DNA of 64,000 bases. Source: Palsa-504 sp963769715 (lineage in GTDB: Bacteria; Actinomycetota; Actinomycetes; Streptosporangiales; Streptosporangiaceae). Shown here piece by piece: positions 32,831-40,746 of the stretch. The stretch lies in NCBI GenBank assembly GCA_963769715.1, contig CAVYNE010000035.1:62001-126000 (forward strand), read 5' to 3'. Both the position numbers and the translations under genes were made by a program. The notes under the pieces are model-generated. The model worked only from the letters and a program-made list of their open reading frames with translations, had not been told where the DNA came from and made no database searches. How positions within the stretch are numbered: the stretch's first letter is position 1; each line of letters starts with the position of its first letter.

Positions 32831-35221
32831 GTGACGCCACCGCAGCCAGGCGAGATCCAGATCGAGGATCAGCTTGAGCGCCGCATCCGCAAGCCGGTCG
32901 ATCTGCTGCGCTGCGTCCTGTCCTGCGTCGAGGTCGTCGCGCTGGCTGGAGCCGGCATCGCGGCCAGGGCCACCACGGCTGCCGTCCAAGCCGACATCGT
33001 GGGTGCGAGCAGGCACATACCGCTCGCGCTGCTTACGCTGGCGCGCTCGCTGGCGCTGTTTGCCCTGTTCATCCTGCCGGTAGCCCTGGCCGTTCAGCTC
33101 CTCGCCCGGCGCCAGTGGCGGCGGCTGGCCGAAGCGGTGGCCACCGGCGTCCTGGCCGCCGGCGTCACCGCGGTGGCCAACGACCTGCTCAGCCGGGAGC
33201 CTGCCAGCCGGCTCTACGACGCGATCATCATGTCCCACCCGGGCACGAGCCACATCCCTGCCCTCGACCCCGCCGTGGCGGGCCTGGTCGGCTACGCCAC
33301 CATGGTCGGCCTCGTCGGGCGGCCGGCCTGGCGGAACGCGCTGTGGGTGGCGGTCGGCGTGTACTCGGTCGTGCACGTGGTTTTGCTGCACACGCCGATG
33401 CTGACCCTGCTGATCACGGTGATCGCGGGCCGCGCGATCGGCCTGGCGGTCAGGTATGTCGCGGGCTCCACCTCGCAGCGGCCCAGCGCCCGGGACATCG
33501 CGGCCGCCCTGACCGCCACGGACCTGCTGGTAACCGCGATTAGGCGGGTGCGCCACGAAGGAAACGGGATAGGCGGATCGCGCCACTACGGGGTGACCGA
33601 CCGCGACGGCACCAGGCTGGACGTCGTCGTGTACGACCGGGACCAGCAGGCGGCCGGCGCCATCTACCGGGCGTACCGCTCGGTCCGTCTGCTGGCGCCG
33701 GTACCACGGAACACTCCGCTGTCCGTGGACCGCGCGGTCGAGCACCGGGCGCTGCTGTCCTACGCGGCGGAGGACGCGGGCGCTCCCACGCCCCGGCTGC
33801 GCGCATTGGTAAGAGTTGGCCCGGAAGCCGCCGTGCTCGCCTACGAGCACCACGACGGGAGGACGCTAGCCAAGCGGAATCCTGGGTGCAGCGACGACGA
33901 GCTCAAGCAGATCTGGGACGCGGTGGACCGGCTGCACGCGCGGCACGTGACGCACCGCGGGCTGACCGCGGACCGCATCCTGCTCACCGACGACGGGCAG
34001 GCCATGCTGCTCGACCCAGGTAACGGCGACGTGGCCGCCAGCGACCTGCAGGTCCGCCTGGACATAGCCCAGCTCATCGCCGAACTTGCGCTCTACGTCG
34101 GGCCGGATCGGACCGCCAGCCTGGCCCTGGAAAAGGCGGGCGCGGACGAGATGCTGGCAGTGGTGCCGCTGCTGCAGACGGTCGCCTTGGCCCGCTCAAC
34201 GCGTAAAGCGCTGCGCCGCCGCCGGGACGTGCTGCCCGCCCTGCGCACGCGACTGCTCGCCGCGGTGCCGGGCGGCGAGGTCGCGCCGGTCCAGCTGGAA
34301 CGCATCCGGCTGCGCACCCTGCTGACCCTGGTCGCCAGCGTCGCCGCTGTCTACCTGCTCGCCGGCGAGCTCGCCAAGGCCAGTCTCGGGGGCGTGCTGC
34401 GCTCGGCCAACTGGCACTGGGGGATCGCGGCGCTGGTCCTGTCGGCAACTACCTACGTCGGCGCCACGATCGCGCTCTCCGGGTTCGTCGCCGAGCGACT
34501 GCCCTTCTTCCGCACCCTGCTCGCTCAGGTGGCCGGCTCCTTCGTCACGCTGGTCACCCCGGCCGCCGTCGGCGGCGCCGCGCTGAACATCCGGTACCTG
34601 CAGCGCAGGAAGATCCCCGCAGCGGTCGCGGCGGCCAGCGTCGGCGTGGCCCAGGTGGTGGCGTTCGTCCTGCACATCCTGCTGATCCTGGTCTTCGCCG
34701 CGATCGCGGGCACCTCGGCCAAGGAACCGATCCAGCCGCCGCGGTGGGCCTGGTTCGTGCTGGCCGGCTTGGTCGTGGTCGCGCTCGGGTTGTTCGCGAT
34801 CCCCGCCGTGCGGCGGGTGCTGCGCGCCCGGGTGTCGCCGATGCTCGGCCAAGTGCTGCCGCAGCTGCTCGAGGTCGCGCAGCACCCCCGCAAGCTGGCC
34901 CAGGGCATCGGCGGCGCGCTGCTGCTGAGCCTGTCCTACATCTTGTGCCTGGCCGTCTGCGTCGCGGCGTTCGGCCGGTCGGTGCCGATCGCGAGCATCG
35001 CCGTGGTCTACCTGACCGGCAGCGCCATCGGCTCTATCCTGCCCACGCCGGGCGGCCTGGGCGGGGTGGAGGCCGCGCTGACCGCCGGGCTGACCGCCGC
35101 GGGCCTGCCGGGCGCGGTCGCGGTCAGCGCGGTGCTGCTGTTCCGCCTGCTGACGTTCTGGCTCCCGGTTCCCTTCGGCTGGGCCGCGCTGAACTACCTG
35201 GAGCGCAAGCAGGCCCTGTAA
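32831..35221 (+). CDS. Degenerate kinase domain fused to LPG-synthase/flippase-like membrane domain
   Basis: Membrane protein of 796 residues with three parts. Residues 30-220 hold about six helices. Residues 225-430 look like a protein-kinase/APH-type fold (VEHRALLSYAAEDAGAPTPRL, LKQIWDAVDRLHARHVTHRGLTADRILLTDDGQAMLLDPGNGD). Residues 490-790 are the UPF0104/TIGR00374 domain shared with MprF and YbhN (TLVTPAAVGGAALNIRYLQRRKIP and ILPTPGGLGGVEAALTAGL). In the kinase-like part the catalytic HRD reads HRG and the metal-binding DFG reads DPG, so phosphotransfer is doubtful. The flippase-like domain may move a lipid; the pseudokinase may sense or regulate. The start has no clear ribosome site. Confidence 0.83.
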   Translation: MTPPQPGEIQIEDQLERRIRKPVDLLRCVLSCVEVVALAGAGIAARATTAAVQADIVGASRHIPLALLTLARSLALFALFILPVALAVQLLARRQWRRLAEAVATGVLAAGVTAVANDLLSREPASRLYDAIIMSHPGTSHIPALDPAVAGLVGYATMVGLVGRPAWRNALWVAVGVYSVVHVVLLHTPMLTLLITVIAGRAIGLAVRYVAGSTSQRPSARDIAAALTATDLLVTAIRRVRHEGNGIGGSRHYGVTDRDGTRLDVVVYDRDQQAAGAIYRAYRSVRLLAPVPRNTPLSVDRAVEHRALLSYAAEDAGAPTPRLRALVRVGPEAAVLAYEHHDGRTLAKRNPGCSDDELKQIWDAVDRLHARHVTHRGLTADRILLTDDGQAMLLDPGNGDVAASDLQVRLDIAQLIAELALYVGPDRTASLALEKAGADEMLAVVPLLQTVALARSTRKALRRRRDVLPALRTRLLAAVPGGEVAPVQLERIRLRTLLTLVASVAAVYLLAGELAKASLGGVLRSANWHWGIAALVLSATTYVGATIALSGFVAERLPFFRTLLAQVAGSFVTLVTPAAVGGAALNIRYLQRRKIPAAVAAASVGVAQVVAFVLHILLILVFAAIAGTSAKEPIQPPRWAWFVLAGLVVVALGLFAIPAVRRVLRARVSPMLGQVLPQLLEVAQHPRKLAQGIGGALLLSLSYILCLAVCVAAFGRSVPIASIAVVYLTGSAIGSILPTPGGLGGVEAALTAGLTAAGLPGAVAVSAVLLFRLLTFWLPVPFGWAALNYLERKQAL

Positions 35222-35282
35222 GCAGCACCCTGTGACTTCCGCCGGTCCCGAGGTAGCGTGGAAGAGCGAGGCCACGACCCCC

Positions 35283-35298
35283 AGGGGAGCGCGACATT
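35283..35298 (+). promoter_or_regulatory. Ribosome site followed by apparent ATT start codon
   Basis: AGGGGAG (35283-35289), then six bases CGCGAC, then ATT (35296-35298). Upstream the frame is closed by TAG at 35254, and there is no ATG, GTG or TTG in this frame between that stop and 35383. Starting at 35383 would delete the N-terminal membrane helix. ATT is therefore the best-supported start. Confidence 0.6.
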
Positions 35299-36744
35299 TC
35301 CACATTCCTGCGACTGACCAGGACCGCCGCCTTCTACCTCGTTACTTTCCTCATCGTCACCGCGGGCTCGATCTGGCTCGCGTTGCAGGTCGCGCCGCTG
35401 CAGACGGTGTCGGCAGCCGGGCAGACCGCCCAGGTCGGCGCGGCCCTCCCGTCCCTCAGCTGGTCGGGTCCGGGCGAGCTTGACCTGTTCGGCCAGGTGA
35501 TGCCGACCAAGCCGCAGTTCCAGGGCCCGATCCGGCCGCTGCTCCAGCTCACCCACATCACCATCGACGCCCAGGTCGCGCAGCTGCTGCGCTCCGACAG
35601 CCCGCGCAGGCTCGAGCTGAACCTCAGCCAGCAGCTGGCGCAGGGCTGGACGCGCTACTTCGAGTGGGAGACGCTCATCGCGGCGGGCCTCGCCGCCGTC
35701 GGGCTGATCGCGGTGGCCGGCGTGCGCAGGCAGTCGCACAAGACGATGGCCAAGACCGTCATCGCGGGCCTCGTCGTGGTCTGCGCGGTAAACGTCGGCG
35801 GCGTCCTGCTGACCGCGTCCAGCACGCCCGCGGTACTGCGCAGCGTCAGGACCCTCGACGACCTGGTCGGCGCCGACCCGCTCGCCACGCCCCCGCCAAC
35901 GGTCAGCCACCAGCTGCCCGGCGTGCAGGCGGTCGTGATCGGCGATTCCACCGCCGCCGCCGTGGGCAACCCGGTCGTGGCCAACGCCACCGCGCTGGAC
36001 CGCGCCTGCGGGCGCAGCGGTGAGTCCTACGCCGCGGACCTGGCCGCGGTGAACAACTGGAACGTGCTGAACCTGGCCTGCAGCGGCGCGACTGTCCAGA
36101 ACGGCCTGCTCGGCGTCCAGGTGCTCGGCGACGGCCAGATCGCGCCGTCACAGCTGGTCGAGGCGGAACGGGCCACCCACGCCAAGGTGATCATCGTCAG
36201 CGTCGGGGCGGACGACGTGCAGTGGTCTATCATGACGCGGCTCTGCGTCGCCAGCACCGTGTGCAACGACAAGGTGTCCGCCGCCTTCTTCAGCACGCAG
36301 ATCGGCGACTTCACCCGCAGCTACTACGACCTGCTCGGCGACCTAGCCGGGCTGCCCGGCAGCCCCCGCGTCCTGGTCAACCAGTACTACTCGCCGTTCG
36401 GCGCGGACCTAAGCTGCCTGGCCAGGTACGGCATCAACACGGCCAAGGAGAAGGTGCTCACCGCCCGCCTCGGCCAGCTGAACGCGGTGCTGGCGCAAGG
36501 AGCCGAAACTTTCGGCTTCGGGGTCACCGACCCGCCGTTCACGGGCCACGAGCTGTGCACGGCGGACCCCTACGTCCAGGGTCCGGGCGACCCGGCGCCG
36601 CTGCACCCGACCGCGGCTGGCGAGCTGGCCATCGCGCTGGCCGACCAGCAGGCCCTGCCGAAGGCCGAGGGACTGGTCCCGGCGCCGACGCCGACTCCGA
36701 CGACCCCGGCGGGGACGAACGGCCTCAGCGCAGCGCAGGGATGA
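35296..36744 (+). CDS. Membrane-anchored SGNH/GDSL-like hydrolase (ATT start)
   Basis: About 482 residues. Helix 1 (AAFYLVTFLIVTAGSIWLAL) requires translation from the rare ATT at 35296. An outside segment of about 110 residues follows, then two helices near 130-175 (LIAAGLAAVGLIAVAGV and VIAGLVVVCAVNVGGVLL), and an extracytoplasmic SGNH-like domain. Block I is VVIGDSTAAAVGNPV with the nucleophile Ser, block II is NLACSGATVQNG, block III is IVSVGADDVQWS and the His lies in LHPTAAGELAIAL. The usual Asp three residues before that His is Ala, so the triad may be incomplete or supplied elsewhere. Four Cys suggest disulfides. The tail is Pro/Thr-rich. It follows the flippase-like gene by 74 bases and overlaps the LLM gene end by 20 bases. 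Confidence 0.8.
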   Translation: MSTFLRLTRTAAFYLVTFLIVTAGSIWLALQVAPLQTVSAAGQTAQVGAALPSLSWSGPGELDLFGQVMPTKPQFQGPIRPLLQLTHITIDAQVAQLLRSDSPRRLELNLSQQLAQGWTRYFEWETLIAAGLAAVGLIAVAGVRRQSHKTMAKTVIAGLVVVCAVNVGGVLLTASSTPAVLRSVRTLDDLVGADPLATPPPTVSHQLPGVQAVVIGDSTAAAVGNPVVANATALDRACGRSGESYAADLAAVNNWNVLNLACSGATVQNGLLGVQVLGDGQIAPSQLVEAERATHAKVIIVSVGADDVQWSIMTRLCVASTVCNDKVSAAFFSTQIGDFTRSYYDLLGDLAGLPGSPRVLVNQYYSPFGADLSCLARYGINTAKEKVLTARLGQLNAVLAQGAETFGFGVTDPPFTGHELCTADPYVQGPGDPAPLHPTAAGELAIALADQQALPKAEGLVPAPTPTPTTPAGTNGLSAAQG

Positions 36745-37720
36745 TCTCGTTGCGGTAAGCAGCGAGGGTCTGCTCCTCCTGGTCGTGCATCAGGTAGAGG
36801 GCGAACTGGTCCGCCCCGGCCGCCGCCAGTTCCCGCAGCCGGTCGACGTGCGCGCCGGCCGGGCCGAGCAGGCAGAACCGGTCCACGATCTCGTCCGGCA
36901 CGAAGTCCACCGACGGGTTGTCCGCCTTGCCGTGGTGCGCGTAGTCGTAGCCCTCGCGGCCCTTGATGTAGTCGGTCAGTGCGCCCGGGACCGGCCCGTC
37001 GGTGCCGTACCTGGCCACCAGGTCCGCCACGTGATTGCCGACCATGCCGCCGAACCAGCGCAGCTGTTCCCGCTGGTGCGCCAGGTCCGTGCCGACGTAC
37101 CCAGGCGCCGCCACGCAGATGGTGATCGAGGCCGGATCGCGCCCGGCCGCCTCCGCCGCCGAGCGCACCGAGCCGATGGTCCAGCGCGCGATGTCCGGGT
37201 CGGCGGTCTGCAGGATGAAGCCGTCGGCCCGCTCGCCGGTGAGCTTGAGCGCCCTCGGCCCGTAGGCGGCCATCCAGATCTCCAGCTTGCCGTCGCGGAC
37301 CCACGGGATGCGCAGCGGCTGGCCGTGGTGGGTCACCTCACGCCCCTCGGCCAGGCCCTTGATCACGGTCATCGCCTCGGACAGGGTGGCCAGCGTCATC
37401 GGCGACTGGCCGATGACCCGCCGCGCCGAGTCACCCCGGCCGATCCCGCAGACGGTCCGGTTGCCGTACATGTCGTTCAGCGTGGCGAACAGCAACGCGG
37501 TCACCGACCAGTCCCGGGTGCCCGGATTGGTCACCATCGGCCCCACCGTCATCGCGTTGGTCGCGGCCAGGATCCGCGCGTAGATGACGAACGGCTCCTG
37601 CCACAGCACGTGCGAGTCCCAGGTCCAGCCGTAGGAGAAACCCGCCTCCTCGGCCCGCTGCATCATCGCGATCACGCCGCTGGCCGGCGGGTTGGTCTGC
37701 AGTACCACCCCGAAATCCAT
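36725..37720 (-). CDS. LLM-class flavin/F420-dependent oxidoreductase (TIGR03842-like)
   Basis: Luciferase-like TIM-barrel oxidoreductase of 331 residues: MDFGVVLQTNPPASGVI, YGWTWDSHVLWQEPFVIY, TVGPMVTNPGTRDWSVTALLFATLNDMYGNRTVCGIGRGDSA, WMAAYGPRALKLTGERADGFILQ. The pattern fits TIGR03842, actinobacterial proteins that use F420 or FMN and are typically encoded beside hydantoinase and ureidopropionase genes, as here. A role in pyrimidine or hydantoin catabolism is therefore likely. I use the ATG complementary to 37718-37720, which has GGGGAGAG just upstream, and not the longer frame start at 37735. It lies 44 bases downstream of the hydantoinase gene. Confidence 0.88.
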   Translation of the reverse strand: MDFGVVLQTNPPASGVIAMMQRAEEAGFSYGWTWDSHVLWQEPFVIYARILAATNAMTVGPMVTNPGTRDWSVTALLFATLNDMYGNRTVCGIGRGDSARRVIGQSPMTLATLSEAMTVIKGLAEGREVTHHGQPLRIPWVRDGKLEIWMAAYGPRALKLTGERADGFILQTADPDIARWTIGSVRSAAEAAGRDPASITICVAAPGYVGTDLAHQREQLRWFGGMVGNHVADLVARYGTDGPVPGALTDYIKGREGYDYAHHGKADNPSVDFVPDEIVDRFCLLGPAGAHVDRLRELAAAGADQFALYLMHDQEEQTLAAYRNEIIPALR

Positions 37721-37764
37721 GATCTCTCCCCACAAAGACAGGTACCGAACGAAGTGGCTCTCAG

Positions 37765-39231
37765 CTATAGGAGGTACTGATTCAGCCCACGGGGGAGGAA
37801 CGCGCCGTGGCCCGGACTGCCCTGGTAAGCACCGTCGTCGATCACCACGTGACCGCGGGACAAGGTGGTCACCACCCGGCCGGTGATCTCCATGCCCTCG
37901 TACGCGGAGTAGTCCACGTTCATGTGGTGGGTGGCCGCGGACAGCGTCTGCCGCGCCTGCGGATCGTAGATCACGATGTCCGCGTCCGAACCGGCCGCTA
38001 TCACGCCCTTGCGCGGGTACAGGCCGAACATCCGGGCCGGCGTGGTCGACGCGACCTCCACCCAGCGGGTCAGCGGGAGCTGGCCCGCCGCCACCCCGGC
38101 GTGCAGCAGGTCCATCCGGTGCTCCACGCCCGGCATGCCGTTGGGGATCTTGGAGAAGTCACCCCGGCCGAGGTCCTTGCCGTCCTTGAAGCAGAACGGG
38201 CAGTGGTCCGTCGACACCACGGACAGGTCGTTGGTCCGCAGGCCGCGCCACAGCGAGTCCTGGTGGTCCTTGGGCCGCAGCGGCGGCGAGGCGACGAACT
38301 TCGCGCCCTCGAAATCCGGCCGGGCCAGGTCGTCCAGGGACAGGTAGAGGTACTGCGGGCAGGTCTCGGCGAACACGTTCTGCCCGGTGTCCCGGGCTTC
38401 CGCGACCGCCTCGAGCGCGTGCCGGGCGGACAGGTGCACGATGTACAGCGGGCAGCCGGCCACCTGGGCCAGCGTGATCGCCCGCCCGGTGGCCTCGCCC
38501 TCCAGCTCAGGCGGCCTGGTCAGGCCGTGGTTCACCGGCTCGGTGCGGCCGGCCGCGAGCGCCTGCGCGACCAGCTGGTCGATGGCGATGCCGTTTTCGG
38601 CGTGCATCATCACCGTCGCCCCGCTGCGGGCCGCCTGCTGCATGGCCAGCAGGATTTCCCCGTCGGTGGCGTAGAACACCCCCGGGTAGGCCATGAACAT
38701 CTTGAAGCTGTTCACCCCGGCGGTGATGCAGGCGTCCATCTCCTTCAGCGTCGTGTCGTTGACGTCGGAGACGATCATGTGGAAGCCGTAGTCGATGGCG
38801 CAGTTGCCGTCCGCCTTGGCGTGCCACTTGTCCAGCGTGGCGAGCAGCGAGGCGCCCTTGGCCTGGACGGCGAAGTCGATGATCGTGGTGGTACCGCCCC
38901 AGGCCGCGGCGCGGGTGCCGGTCTCGAAGGTGTCCACCGAGAACGTGCCTCCGAACGGCATCTCCATGTGCGTGTGCACGTCGATCCCGCCGGGCAGCAC
39001 GTACTTGCCGGTCGCGTCGATGACCCGGTCCGCGGCTTCGGCCGCAGGTGCATCAGCCGGGGGGCGGCCAGGCTCGCCGGTCAGGTCCCGCGCCATGCCC
39101 TGCCGGGGGGGTCTGGGGGGGTCGTCCCACCGGGCCAGCACGGCCGCGATCCTCTCCCCGGCGATCAGCACGTCGGCGTCGATCGTCCCGGACGCCGTCA
39201 CCACCGTGCCGCCGGAAATCAGGATGGTCAT
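37765..39231 (-). CDS. hydA: Dihydropyrimidinase / hydantoinase
   Basis: Zinc amidohydrolase of 488 residues that opens dihydrouracil/dihydrothymine or 5-substituted hydantoins. Metal ligands are visible: His86 and His88 in GGIDVHTHME, the carboxylated Lys177 in SFKMFMAYPG, His210 in MMHAEN, a His in IVHLSARHA and the Asp in VVSTDHCPF. It is longer than usual near residues 35-65, where a Pro/Arg-rich segment (WDDPPRPPRQGMARD, PGRPPADAPAAEAA) comes from the G/C repeat at 39104-39128. The start ATG overlaps the ureidopropionase stop (ATGA). The operon order matches successive steps run backwards: amidase gene first, then hydantoinase, then the LLM oxidoreductase. Confidence 0.93.
   Translation of the reverse strand: MTILISGGTVVTASGTIDADVLIAGERIAAVLARWDDPPRPPRQGMARDLTGEPGRPPADAPAAEAADRVIDATGKYVLPGGIDVHTHMEMPFGGTFSVDTFETGTRAAAWGGTTTIIDFAVQAKGASLLATLDKWHAKADGNCAIDYGFHMIVSDVNDTTLKEMDACITAGVNSFKMFMAYPGVFYATDGEILLAMQQAARSGATVMMHAENGIAIDQLVAQALAAGRTEPVNHGLTRPPELEGEATGRAITLAQVAGCPLYIVHLSARHALEAVAEARDTGQNVFAETCPQYLYLSLDDLARPDFEGAKFVASPPLRPKDHQDSLWRGLRTNDLSVVSTDHCPFCFKDGKDLGRGDFSKIPNGMPGVEHRMDLLHAGVAAGQLPLTRWVEVASTTPARMFGLYPRKGVIAAGSDADIVIYDPQARQTLSAATHHMNVDYSAYEGMEITGRVVTTLSRGHVVIDDGAYQGSPGHGAFLPRGLNQYLL
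39104..39128 (-). repeat. G/C-homopolymer repeat core inside hydA
   Basis: The minus strand reads GACGACCCCCCCAGA within a 25-base stretch that is identical to 25369-25393 of the second tricorn gene. Here it is read in a different frame (DDPPRPP) from tricorn 2 (TTPPDPP). Confidence 0.85.
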
Positions 39232-40070
39232 GGCTGGACCAGCGACTCGTAGGCGTCGGGCCTGCGATCCCGGTAGAACTGCCACAGGTTCCTGACCTCG
39301 GCTAGCTGCTCCATGTCCAGGTCGCGCACCAGCACCTCGTCCTTGTCGTCGTCGGCGGCGTCGCCGACGAGCTGCCCGCGCGGGTCCACGAAGTAGGTCT
39401 GGCCGTAGAAGTCGTTGTCGCCGAGCGGCTCGACGCCGACCCGGTTGATCGCGCCGATGAAGTACTCGTTGGCCACCGCCGAGGCGGGCTGCTCTAGCCG
39501 CCACAGGTACTGCGACAGGCCGCGGCTGGTAGCCGACGGGTTGAACACGATCCGGGCGCCGGCCAGGCCGAGTGCCCGCCAGCCCTCGGGAAAGTGCCGG
39601 TCGTAGCAGATGTACACCCCGATCCGGCCGACCGCGGTGTCGAACACCGGGTAGCCCAGGTTGCCCGGCCGGAAGTAGAACTTCTCCCAGAAGCCCTTCA
39701 CCTGCGGGAGGTGGGTCTTGCGGTACTTGCCCAGGTAGCTCCCGTCGGCGTCGATCACCGCCGCGGTGTTGTAGTAGACCCCCGGGTGCTCTTCCTCGTA
39801 CATCGGCGCGATGATCACGATGCCGTGCTGCCGCGCCACGTCCTGCAGCAGCCGGGTGGTCGGCCCGTCCGGGATCGCCTCGGTGTAGGAGTAGTAGTCG
39901 GCGTCCTGCACCTGGCAGAAGTACGGCCCGTAGAAGAGCTCCTGGAGGCATACCACCGCAGCGCCGTCCGAGGCGGCCGTCTGGATATGGTTCACCGCCG
40001 CCGCGATCATCGATTCTTTGTCCCCGGTCCAGCGCTGCTGGATAAGCCCGGCCCGGACGATCTCAGCCAT
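39228..40070 (-). CDS. Nitrilase-superfamily beta-ureidopropionase / N-carbamoyl amidase
   Basis: Cytosolic carbon-nitrogen hydrolase of 280 residues. The Glu44-Lys118-Cys155 triad lies in LQELFYGPYF, GKYRKTHLP and YICYDRHFPEG. The arrangement KGFWEKFYFRPGN and the FNPSATSRGLSQYLWRLEQPA block match N-carbamoyl-beta-alanine amidohydrolases and N-carbamoylputrescine amidases; next to a dihydropyrimidinase the first is the better call. It would release beta-alanine, CO2 and ammonia from N-carbamoyl-beta-alanine, the last step of reductive pyrimidine breakdown. It is the first gene of the minus-strand unit, with an ATG at 40070 behind AGGAGGGCAGGA. Confidence 0.92.
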   Translation of the reverse strand: MAEIVRAGLIQQRWTGDKESMIAAAVNHIQTAASDGAAVVCLQELFYGPYFCQVQDADYYSYTEAIPDGPTTRLLQDVARQHGIVIIAPMYEEEHPGVYYNTAAVIDADGSYLGKYRKTHLPQVKGFWEKFYFRPGNLGYPVFDTAVGRIGVYICYDRHFPEGWRALGLAGARIVFNPSATSRGLSQYLWRLEQPASAVANEYFIGAINRVGVEPLGDNDFYGQTYFVDPRGQLVGDAADDDKDEVLVRDLDMEQLAEVRNLWQFYRDRRPDAYESLVQP

Positions 40071-40116
40071 CGGGTCCTGCCCTCCTGTTAGTCCGCGTAA
40101 AGCCCCATCTTAGGTC

Positions 40117-40746
40117 TCAGGCTGGTGGCGGAGGTGGCGCGTCGCCTCGGGCCACGTACGGCAGGACCAGGCCGGCCGCGGCGATGAGCGCGCCCGCCGC
40201 TACCAGCCGCAACAGCGCCGAACCCCCTCCTGGTCCGGCCGCCGGGAGCATCCCGGCGCCCGCGCCGAGGGCAAGCAGCGCCGCGCCGGCCGCCAGCACG
40301 CGGACCTGCGGCCGCAGCGCCCGCGGGGACGCGCCGGATTCGGCCAGGTGCGTGGCTAGCAGGTAGGCGATGAGCGCGGCGCCGAGCACCGCGGTGTGCC
40401 ACGGCCGGGACGGGTGCAGCACCTCCAGCCACAGCACCGCCAGCAGCGCGCCTTCCTCCCAGGGGATCGATCGGAGGATGGCCAGGAACCTGAGCCAGCC
40501 GCGCAGCGCCGCGGGCAGCAGGTAGGAGTCTTCCGGCACCGGGACCGCGGTCAGCGCGAGCCGCAGCGTCCCCGCCGCCACCCCGAAGATCGCCAGGAAC
40601 AGCGCGAAGTCCGCGGTGCCCTTGTGGACCTGCGGCACGGTCGCCCACACGACGCAGCCGACCCCGAGCAGGGCGGCGGCGACGCGGATGCCGACGGCAC
40701 CCCCGGCGATCCGCGCGCTCCCCATCCGAAGGCCGGCGCGGTTCAC
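40117..40746 (-). CDS. Hypothetical membrane protein at the end of the MoxR operon
   Basis: An integral membrane protein of 209 residues with about five helices (IRVAAALLGVGCVVWATVP, TADFALFLAIFGVAAGTLRLAL, EGALLAVLWLEVL, TAVLGAALIAYLLATHLA, VLAAGAALLALGAGAGM, LVAAGALIAAAGLVLPYVA) and a poly-Pro end. I do not recognise a named family, although many MoxR/DUF58 operons end with such a protein. The GTG start (complement of 40744-40746) overlaps the DUF58 stop in a GTGA junction, which fixes the start and implies coupled translation. The longer open frame upstream is just the shadow of DUF58. Confidence 0.75.
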   Translation of the reverse strand: MNRAGLRMGSARIAGGAVGIRVAAALLGVGCVVWATVPQVHKGTADFALFLAIFGVAAGTLRLALTAVPVPEDSYLLPAALRGWLRFLAILRSIPWEEGALLAVLWLEVLHPSRPWHTAVLGAALIAYLLATHLAESGASPRALRPQVRVLAAGAALLALGAGAGMLPAAGPGGGSALLRLVAAGALIAAAGLVLPYVARGDAPPPPPA

